52,657 nt of DNA, from NCBI GenBank assembly GCA_015680685.1, contig MNCI01002112.1:363032-415688 (forward strand). Direction: 5' to 3'. A program made the position numbers and the translations under genes. Under the pieces are notes generated by a model. The model had not been told where the DNA came from and did no database searches. It saw only the letters and a program-made list of their open reading frames with translations. Each line of letters opens with the position of its first letter. Positions within the stretch are counted from its first letter, which is position 1. Shown one piece after another: positions 45,252 through 52,657 of this stretch. Origin of the DNA: Gnetum montanum (taxonomy: Eukaryota; Streptophyta; Gnetopsida; Gnetales; Gnetaceae).

Positions 45252-45700
45252 CTTATGAGTTGATGTATGGAAAGCTACCAAAACTTCCCATACAAGTAGA
45301 GTTCTATACTTTGAACATAGCCTATAAGATTAACCTCAACATCAACCTAGCATAAAAAGAATGAATCATGATCCTCAATGTACTAGATGAGATTATAAGA
45401 GTAGTCCTCATAATGAGTGAAATGCATAAGGCATATATTGAACAATGTCATGATGCTAAGAAATGAAAATTTGATTTTTAACTAATAGATAAGATCCTTT
45501 GCTAGAACCCCACACATGTATTTCAATGAAAAAAGTTCTAAACATTACAGAAAGTGTCTTATATTATACATTCTAATTTCTATTTAAGCATCATAAAAAT
45601 TTACCATTATGGTGGCTTGGAAAAGTTGATTTTGATTAACATGTAACAAGTCAAACTTTTTATAAGAATTTTCCTATGGCTAGAAACTCTAAAGAAACCT
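45252..45700 (+). pseudogene. E2 integrase C-terminal end
   Basis: YELMYGKLPKLPIQVEFYTL, NVLDEIIRVVLIMSEMHKAY and QCHDAKK align with E1 at 24285-24490. Decayed beyond about 45600. Confidence 0.75.
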
Positions 45701-47100
45701 TAATCCATGGCTAAGCCCACTCTAAAGAATTTTTCATATCTCCACCTTATAGCTTTGTCATGGGGAAGATATTCATCTGATCTAACATCTTATGAGGACT
45801 TTTTTTATTTTTTATTTTTACAATTTCTTTTCATTTTCTCAGTTCTTCATATGTTTTTTGTCTTATAAGTTTCTATTTTATCTTCTAACTTTTCCTTTTC
45901 TTTAAGTCATTTTATATTTCAAACCTCTCTATTTTTATCTTCTATTTTGCATTAATATGGATTGTTGTTTATGTACAAGCCAACTTTATTAATTGGATTG
46001 TGTCCTATGCTATTAAGATGATTTGGCCAATAATTATGTAAAGTAGTGAGACCATGTTATTCATTTTTTTAGCTTCTATAAATAAGTGATTTTCATCATG
46101 GAAGTATTATGATATTTCTCACATAAAAAATAAAATTAAATCTTAATATTTATGCCTTGAGGAAAGAGGTAAGGACTAAGAGGAAATGGAAAAGGATATG
46201 ACATTAAGGAAACTTCTTGATTCTTTGTGCTTTCTCTATGGGTCTTACTACTTCATATGTTAATGTCATTACTAATGTTTCAATTTTGATGGAAGCATGC
46301 TCTTGAATACATGTTACCTTACCATGTCACTAGAAAGACATTATCAATGCCTAAAAATAGTCCCTTGGTAAGAAAAGCATAATTGCTAATTAATTAATTC
46401 ATAAATAGAACATGTTCCTGATACCTGAAGGCATCCCTCTAACTCATGGTTAGGTTTTCTCAAAATTTAAGGTTTAAGTAATTAATTAATCAATAACCAG
46501 TTCCTAATTTTCTCTTTTAAGTGATGATGTTTTCATGTGGTTATGTTGGTCTCATGGTTGTAAGTTTGGAATGACATAATGTGATGTCATTGGTTAAGGT
46601 ATGGACTTGGCCTGAAACATAGACGGATAGGTATCATTATCATCTTAACCATATTTGACACAAGAATCTATTGTGGAAATGATAAATCATATTACATCTT
46701 GATCTTGCAATCTCATCTTATTTGTCTATTTAACTCATTGTTGCATATGATAATTTACATGGTGGTTTTGTTTGTTATAGTGTAGAATTCCAAATATAGT
46801 GGTTATGTGAATGTGTTTGATAAATTTGATTAACATTTAATCTCCAATGTGCTTATGGATACTTTGTGAGATGGTTATATAAGAGCATAAAGGGTTAGAG
46901 CTTGCTTTGGGAACAACTCACATATATAACTTTTAGTACATCTACTAAATGCATCACTTCCACTTTCTCAAATCATAAAAAATGTCTCCAAATTGAATGC
47001 AACATCTTCTTTTGATTCATTTTCACATTAAATGTTCATTTTATAATCCCTATTTATGATATGAATGCTTTACCAACCTTATGAACTTTCAATTAAGCCT
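45701..47100 (+). other. E2 spacer after pol, noncoding
   Basis: It aligns with the N1 and E0 spacers, for example CTAGAAAGACATTATC (about 46330) and TTGCTTTGGGAAC (46908). No credible frame is present. Confidence 0.6.
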
Positions 47101-48050
47101 CACCAAGCTAGTGTAGGAACACCTCTTTTGAGCTCCTTTTTCATCCCTACAAGTAGTCAATTGAAGGTTTGCGAAGTAGGAGAGATGTCTTGATGACCTG
47201 GGAGACATATAAATCAAGAGTTTGGATGTCAAAAGAGATATCTCATTTTCCTATTAGTTGTCTTAGCAACAAGAAGATATGTATTATATAGGAATAAGAC
47301 ATCTTTAAGAAGATGTCTTGGGTAGGTAGGAGATATCTCTATGGAGATGTATTATCACTAGAGGAGACATCTTGCCACTTGAGGAGAAATTTTGTGCCTA
47401 GAAGAGACACCTTATGTAGACATGAAACATCTTATCTGAGAGCTAGGGTTGATCAGAAGATGAATTTTTAGGCCTGAAGACATTTAGTACAGTTGTGAAA
47501 AGTTTTAAAATAAGAGTTGTAAGATGGAAAACAACTAGAAAGGATAAGAATAAGATTGGAAACAACTGAGAATCTATAAGTTGGTCATGATGAATAGTTT
47601 CCTAGGCTTATTATAATGTAATTGATAAATATTGTTTATTGTTTTTATGTTTGACATAAGATTGTATACATGGGAGTGCATGTGAATGAATGATAGAGTT
47701 GTTAGGTAGGTTGCATGCAAGTTGTATGCATCTCTATAGTCAATTGTGTGTGATATTGACTAGTGTAGCTCTTTGTGAATGATTAGTCTTAGTCCTTTGT
47801 GTGGAAGAGATCTAGTTCGATTGTGCCTTACATTAAGGTCAATCGTATGTGTGGTTTTAGAGCCTCATTCTCTGTAACATCATTGAGTGAGTGATTGTTT
47901 TATGGTTTTGTACATTATGGTTTAGTTGTAATTGTAATATTATTTTGAATTAATTAAAGATATCTAGTTTTTTTTTTATTTTCTAAAAATTAAACTTTCT
48001 ACATATTATTTGGATTCAATGTGATTTTGAAGGCTTTAATGTAAATAAGA
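47101..48050 (+). other. Unassigned LTR-like insertion in the E2 spacer
   Basis: It interrupts the spacer homology. The first 320 bp hold at least eight AGATGTCT/AGACATCT-type sites, including the perfect pair AAGACATCTT/AAGATGTCTT near 47297-47320, as in copia LTR U3 regions here. The rest is AT-rich with an AATTAATTAAAGATATC stretch near 47950. Ends and target duplication are not found. Confidence 0.4.
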
Positions 48051-48225
48051 GTGACCCTACACCACACACTATCCTCATATCTAGACCCTTCCTATAGTTC
48101 TTATTCAATCCCATTTTTTTTTATAATTTGCAAAAGTAAGGTAGTAATTCAAAGGAATCTGTTTGACATAGGTTGCATCAACATTGCAACATCAACATGG
48201 CATACTTCATTAACACATCCCCATC
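48051..48225 (+). other. E2 spacer end with palindrome half-sites
   Basis: GTTGCATCAACATTGCAACA (about 48172) and CATTAACACATCCCCATC align with the E1 internal-promoter array at 26471-26488. The array was split by the solo LTR. Confidence 0.5.
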
Positions 48226-49566
48226 CAAGGATCATTGAACTTAGAGAGGTGGGTGTGGGGGGGAGATGAATAAGTTCCCTAAATCAAAAATTTTTTAACA
48301 TAAAAGCACACAAAATTTTACATGGTTTTCCAACTTGGATACTTCACACTTGAAGGGTAGATTGCTTGCACACCTCTAGACTTTTTTTCTTCAAAAATGT
48401 GGTTTAGAGGACACCACAACCTTTACAAGATTTGAGCTCCACTATAAAGACTTTCATCGCTATGAAATCTCTCAACCTCACAAGGTCCAAACAAGCTCAA
48501 AATGTGGATTGAAGGGCACCACACCTTACACAAGCTCTAGGATCTACTCTGGAGTGATTCAATGCCATGAATCCACTTAACCTTACAAGTTCCTAAGAGG
48601 CTTAGAATGTGGTTTTCAAGATCCCACAACCTTTACAACTTGAGCTTTGCTTTGGAGTGTTGTGGCACTACAACAACACTCGATCTCATAGGATCCCAAC
48701 AAACTTAAGCAAGATGCCTTCCTATAAAAATCACATCAACCCTACAAGGCAACAATAGAGAAAAATAATTACAAGAAAAGAAGGCAACTAAATTTGCTGA
48801 TTCTTGTACTTTGAGGTATAGCTCACCTTGATCACTTACAATAGACAAAAAATACTACAATGAGAAATAATAATAAGAGAATGATGTATAAAAATGGTTT
48901 CTTGACAATAACACAAGATGGTACATAATGCCTACACATTTCCCAATGAAAATGAAGTCTTCTTATAGCCAATATGTTTTTGAAATCACCTCAAAATTTG
49001 TGCAACAACTAACTAATGATCATTGGAGATGTCTTCTTTGAGATTGAGATGTCTTTCTGTAATGGACCTTCATTTTGGAAAGACATCTTATTTTCATGAA
49101 ATACATCTTTTTCTCCAAAAATATATCTACTATTTTCTAGAGATGTCTTCTTTTGTGCTACCTTCAACTCTGCTAAGACATTTGCTATTTCTTGGAGACG
49201 TCTTCACTTAATAGTAGACATCTTCTATTTCTACAAGATGTCTTCATTAAAAAATAAGCCTTCAATACTAAGGCATCCTTCTCACTTCTGGGATGAGCTT
49301 TGAAGTCTTTGTTTCCTGTCCAAGATCTTTGAATTCTTGCATGTTCACTTGATCTTTGAGTTCTCCTTTTGTCTAAAGCAATTTTTTCCTTGTCATCAAT
49401 GTAGGCTTCATCTTGTTCTCCTGGGATCTTCATTTTGACATTGCTTTGTAGGTGTCATATCATCTTCTTCTTGTGTCTCCAATGTACTTTTTCCTACAAT
49501 CAGAATGATCAGACAAACAATCTTGTACTCCATTTTTTAACGTTTTGACCTAGCAAAAGATCAACA
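48226..49566 (-). mobile_element. Solo LTR of the N2 copia family
   Basis: On plus it runs CAAGGATCATTGAAC to AAGATCAACA, 1341 bp, collinear with both N2 LTRs. TATA is near 48961-48967. The AGATGTCT/AGACATCT array is at 49026-49250. Flanks CCATC and TTGTC differ by three transitions and may be a decayed target duplication. Confidence 0.82.
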
Positions 49567-49610
49567 TTGTCAACATTGTAGCATCAATCTAGTGAAAAAA
49601 ACTATAAATA
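49567..49610 (+). promoter_or_regulatory. E2 internal promoter
   Basis: GTCAACATTGTAGCATCAAT half-sites precede AACTATAAATACATGTG (TATAAATA at 49603-49610). It aligns with the E1 promoter at 26506. Confidence 0.6.
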
Positions 49611-50033
49611 CATGTGATAATTAGTGAAATGTTTTTCATTTTTTCTTAAGTGAAAATGATTTTTTTTTCATTTTGAAAGCCTAGAACCTTCTAAGAGTAA
49701 TATTTAGTAATTTGTATATGCGATTTCACTCATTCAAAAACCTTTGTGCTTATAGAGCCATGTTCTTCATCATGATAGAAAGAAATCCATAATTTCTACC
49801 ACTTCAATAACCCTAATTTTTTATATGCTTAAGGTAGTAACACTAAAAAATAATTAAAATATTAATATTTTAATAGCAAATAAATACCTTAGGACCTCAA
49901 AATAATAGATTGATCACTTATGAGTGATAATGCTAATTTTTCATAAAATAGGTTAATTAAGAAATAATTGAAGTTAATAATGCTAGAACTTAAATAGCCA
50001 ATGGTTAATGAACGATTGACTATGTGATTGTAG
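49611..50033 (+). other. E2 ORF3 leader and presumptive intron
   Basis: The leader (CATTTTGAAAGCCTAGAACC, then TTCTAAGAG) matches E0. A donor-like TTAAGGTAGTAAC lies near 49832 and the acceptor GTGATTGTAG ends at 50033, next to ATG 50034. Confidence 0.45.
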
Positions 50034-51318
50034 ATGACATTTCAAAGAGGTCCATAAGGAAGAAGATTCCTATAGAGAAGGGAAAAACATCCAAGGGATG
50101 GATGTGAACAAGAATAAGAGCAATAATTGCAATCAAAATCATAGGCCACACATGCAAGCGAAAACCTCTTAGAAGAACCAAAAGTGAAATGTATCTCCCA
50201 GATTTCCTTTGCTAAAACTAGATTTTCTAGATAAGATGAAGTGCTTAGACCTAGGCCAAACTTAGAGGTTATAGTTATCCAATATTTCTTAAAAAATATT
50301 TGAACAAGGGAGATCTAGAGTTTGGTCCTCCAACAACCAAACCTTGGACCATTCATTGAGTTCATATCATAAGAAGTCAAAGAATAGTTGCAACCATTAT
50401 TGTTTGGCCCATAATCTCCACTAGTGGGGAATGATACCTTGGTAAGATATATATCTTTTATAAAAATTACTAACAGGATTCCATAAAAAAAACAAAGACA
50501 TTATCATTTCTTACTTAGTGGAGACCATTGTGGAAACCTTGGGATTACTTAATATGGGATCCAAGTTTGTAGAGGCATCCATATAATGTAATGCTGAGAG
50601 TAAGAAGAAGTAGATTAAAAGGTTTTATGGAGTTGATCATAAAGAATATGGTGCACTTAGAAAGGAAAAAAGAATATATTTTAAGATAGTACTATATTTT
50701 CTAAATCCCATGATACACTACAACAAAGTCATGTCCTTTTCTGCTAGGGTATGTATGTTACTTGTTAGGAAGTTTTTAGGCAGCCTACTTTAATTAATCT
50801 TTCCATACATGAAGAAGTGCTTCAAGGAAAATAAAAAGGTAGAAAGACACTATTTTTTATGCTTGATCAAAAAACTCTATAGAATGGAAGGAATTGTGTA
50901 CTATGATAATGATGTGCTTTGAAGGGTCATGATAATATTGTAATAAGAAATGCTAAAGGAGAAGAAAACTCTATAGCTTTAGAAGAAAGAGGCATTACCA
51001 TCATCAACAAGAGATATGAAAGGTATTGAAGTATAACTAGGACATATGAGAGAGCAATAAGAAGTACCTAGGGGTAAGTCTTCAAAGTATTGTTCTACAA
51101 TGAGCCACCTAAAGAAAGTTTCCAAGAACATGAGATGGCTATAGGATGATTTAGTTAATCTATTTTTGTACAAAAGAGTCAAAGCATTATTGATGCTAAC
51201 CTTGCTACTGATGAAGTTGCAATATTCCTACCTATAGAATTTTAGGTAATGTTACAACCTTCTCAGTAATGTTGAAAGAGGTAGAAGCCATGATAGTAGT
51301 CATCATTCCATAGAAAGG
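50034..51318 (+). pseudogene. E2 ORF3, N-terminal part, cut by N4
   Basis: It starts ATGACATTTCAAAGAGG, aligned with N1 ATGGTCTCCAAAAGAGG. ETIVETLGLLNMGSKFVEAS, FYGVDHKEYGALRKEKRIYF, KIVLYFLNPM and CFKENKKVERHYFLCLIKKL follow (50515-50880) and align with E0 and N1. At least one frameshift and many stops are present. N4 ends it at 51318. Confidence 0.68.
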
Positions 51319-52177
51319 TGATGAGTGGCGAGGTACCCCTACACTCAACCATAGGAATACGAGTGTAGCATGCGTGATCTAGTCGAACTCCACAGACTAA
51401 GTGCCTACATGCCCCATGGAACACTTAGAGTTAATCATTCATTGTCTTCCCAAACTTACTTGTAGTTGTCATGGTGTATGGTTAAGTAAGTCTGAGGTAT
51501 ATGATTTTTATAGTTTTTATGTTTTATGTCTCCTATGCTAACAAGGTGAAGGGTCGAGAAACTAATGGCTAAATCTAACTAATGAACTCAATCTAAATTA
51601 CCTAGCATTAGCATCCATTCCTACTTACCGTACACACCTTGAACCAATGCAATCGTGGCTATCAAATGCTAATTGTTGTTAGGATCACCACGTGTAACGC
51701 ACATGCTTGAAGTGGTCGTACTAAGGAACTTAACTAGGAGGAAAGGGTTGAGAGAGAAAGTAGTAAATTATGAATAATAAATAACAGTAAAGAAAATCCT
51801 AATTAGCCTATTCCATGAACTGCAAGGTTTATCCAAGAAGCTCATATTTATTGCCGTACACAAACTTGTGTTCAGGTACAATGTTTGCTCGAATAAAGAT
51901 CCATTCACTTTAGGACTCCTATTGTGGGCACATGGAAAATATTTTATCTTTGGAGTGATCAATTTGCTAGAGTTTTCCTACTGTCTAGCCTAGGATGAGG
52001 AAACAAGGGAGAGATGCCTCTTATTTATAGATATGACGGCACACCGTGATATCACGTATGCGATATCGCGGGGGAGGATGCGATATCGTGTACGCGATAT
52101 CATGAGGGATGTGATATCATGAAGGCCATGATATCATGTATGTGATATCACGGCTCATGCGATATCACATCCCATCA
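51319..52177 (-). mobile_element. 3' LTR of N4, a young relative of N1
   Basis: On minus it begins TGATGGGATGTGATATC and ends CACTCATCA, 859 bp, collinear with N1 LTRs over TATA, R and U5 (AGGGGTACCTCGCCACTCAT matches AGGGGTACCTCACTACTCAT). TATAAATAA reads on minus at 52022-52030. It is CpG-rich. A left flank AAAGG would be half of its target duplication. Confidence 0.87.
52048..52166. repeat. Array of eight GATATC palindromes in the N4 U3
   Basis: GATATC starts at 52048, 52062, 52082, 52096, 52113, 52130, 52144 and 52161, spaced 14, 20, 14, 17, 17, 14 and 17 bp. Flanks are G/C, CG or TG/CA variants of GCGATATCGC, as CpG decay would give. The array ends 18 bp before the TATA box. Confidence 0.92.
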
Positions 52178-52225
52178 TACCCCCATGACTAAATGAAAAC
52201 TCGTCCTCAAGTTCATTACAATAAT
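52178..52225 (-). promoter_or_regulatory. N4 polypurine tract and CTTGAGGACGAG motif
   Basis: The minus strand reads CTTGAGGACGAGTTTTC (52201-52217), then AGTCATGGGGGTA before the LTR, as in N1. Confidence 0.78.
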
Positions 52226-52412
52226 ATCGGGAAGGTATGGGATTATTGACTCAAATGGAACTAATGGGATGACATGTGAACAGATCATCATTACAAGACA
52301 CAAAAAAATTTGTGTTTATGACAAAAAGAGTGAACACCTTATTACATTGACATTAGGCCTTAGTTGGCAGCTAAGAAAGAGAGAGAGAAAGAAGTGTTTC
52401 TGCTCTCCAACG

Positions 52413-52657
52413 CTAAGATTGCACCTTTCGTTGTCTCTCGGTAACCGCACCATCGATCTTGCTCCTTGCATAGCTACTTCTAACACTGATCCATTCCAAG
52501 TGTTCCTTCCAGATCCTCTCTGTTGTTGCATGATCTTCATCTGCACACACAACACAATTTTATATTAGCAAGGGTAAATGAATCATCATGTAATTAATAC
52601 CTTGCTTCGGTGTAAGTCCATTGGCTAGGTTGTGGTATGGCTGATACAGATCTGGAG
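52413..52657 (-). CDS. Possible spliced coding end inside N4, partial
   Basis: On minus, 52657-52601 is open in one frame (DLYQPYHNLANGLTPKQ) and ends in CAAG before GTATTAATT. A 60-bp AT-rich stretch ends in TGTGTGTGCAG (52541), and from 52540 the joined frame continues (DEDHATTERIWKEHLEW, then YARSKIDGAVTERQRK) to TAG at 52413-52415. The product is highly charged and unlike ORF3 of N1. It may be a captured host exon or an N4-specific protein end. The intron would be short for a plant, and unspliced frames are also open for up to 79 codons, so this is tentative. Confidence 0.35.

Larger units (their letters stand above)
26660..51318 (+). mobile_element. E2: second old Ty3/gypsy copy, interrupted four times
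   Basis: Same family as E1. Remaining parts: gag end, protease, reverse transcriptase (split by N2), RNase H, integrase (split by N3), spacer, a solo copia LTR, internal promoter, and ORF3 (cut by N4). Both active sites that can be read are mutated (protease LLNSKS, reverse transcriptase FMNE), and stops are frequent. Confidence 0.75.

Noticed and set aside
1-52657. Search for tRNA, rRNA, CRISPR arrays, bacterial operons and host genes
   Set aside because: None seen; tandem repeats here have no constant spacer pattern, and all recognisable proteins are retrotransposon domains.

Overview
The window looks like a stretch of a very large plant genome, most likely a gymnosperm or conifer. I infer this from the content: no host gene is convincing, and almost every recognisable stretch is a decayed LTR retrotransposon nested in another. 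The species cannot be named from the sequence. Most of the window is AT-rich and CpG-poor, with proteins broken mainly by in-frame TAG codons. The two edges (1-2640 and about 52020-52657) are CpG-rich and therefore look younger.

Layout, left to right. (a) 1-2640, minus strand: 5' part of a young element, with a gag-like frame (729 to 1) and a presumptive LTR whose region upstream of the TATA box is a field of nested TTACGC/GCGTAA palindromes. (b) 2641-3870: unassigned, with one TATA-like site. (c) E0, 3870-8950, minus strand: 3' part of an old Ty3/gypsy element with spacer, internal promoter, a long ORF3 with a coiled-coil C-terminal half, polypurine tract and LTR. (d) E1, 8951 to about 26650, plus strand: duplicated 5' LTR, gag, protease, [insertion N1], reverse transcriptase, RNase H, integrase, spacer and internal promoter. 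(e) N1, 13497-21955: a complete insertion in E1 pol with 5-bp target duplication AATGA; it has two LTRs, gag and ORF3 but no pol. (f) E2, about 26660-51318, plus strand: same family as E1, from the end of gag to ORF3. It is interrupted by N2 (28719-34929, Ty1/copia on the minus strand, gag only, duplication TATAG), N3 (36755-45246, Tat-like Ty3/gypsy on the minus strand, gag and protease only, duplication CTTTC), a solo copia LTR (48226-49566) and N4. (g) N4, 51319 to the window end, minus strand: the young 3' end of a relative of N1, inserted in E2 ORF3.

Removing N1, N2 or N3 together with one copy of its target duplication restores the reading frame of the interrupted pol gene, which fixes these boundaries well.

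Points of most interest. First, all LTR families here carry an array of short family-specific palindromes directly upstream of the TATA box (TTACGC/GCGTAA, GATATC, TTGATGCATCAA/CATCGATG, AGATGTCT/AGACATCT, TATGCTCTAGAGCATA). Second, the ORF3-bearing elements have a second internal promoter between pol and ORF3, in four copies, and the palindromes there match those of the element's own LTR. A leader with splice-like signals follows, so ORF3 probably had its own co-regulated transcript. Third, all three complete TSD-flanked insertions lack reverse transcriptase and integrase, so they must have moved using enzymes from other elements. ORF3 itself I cannot assign to a named family; its place after pol recalls the env-like ORF of Athila-type elements.
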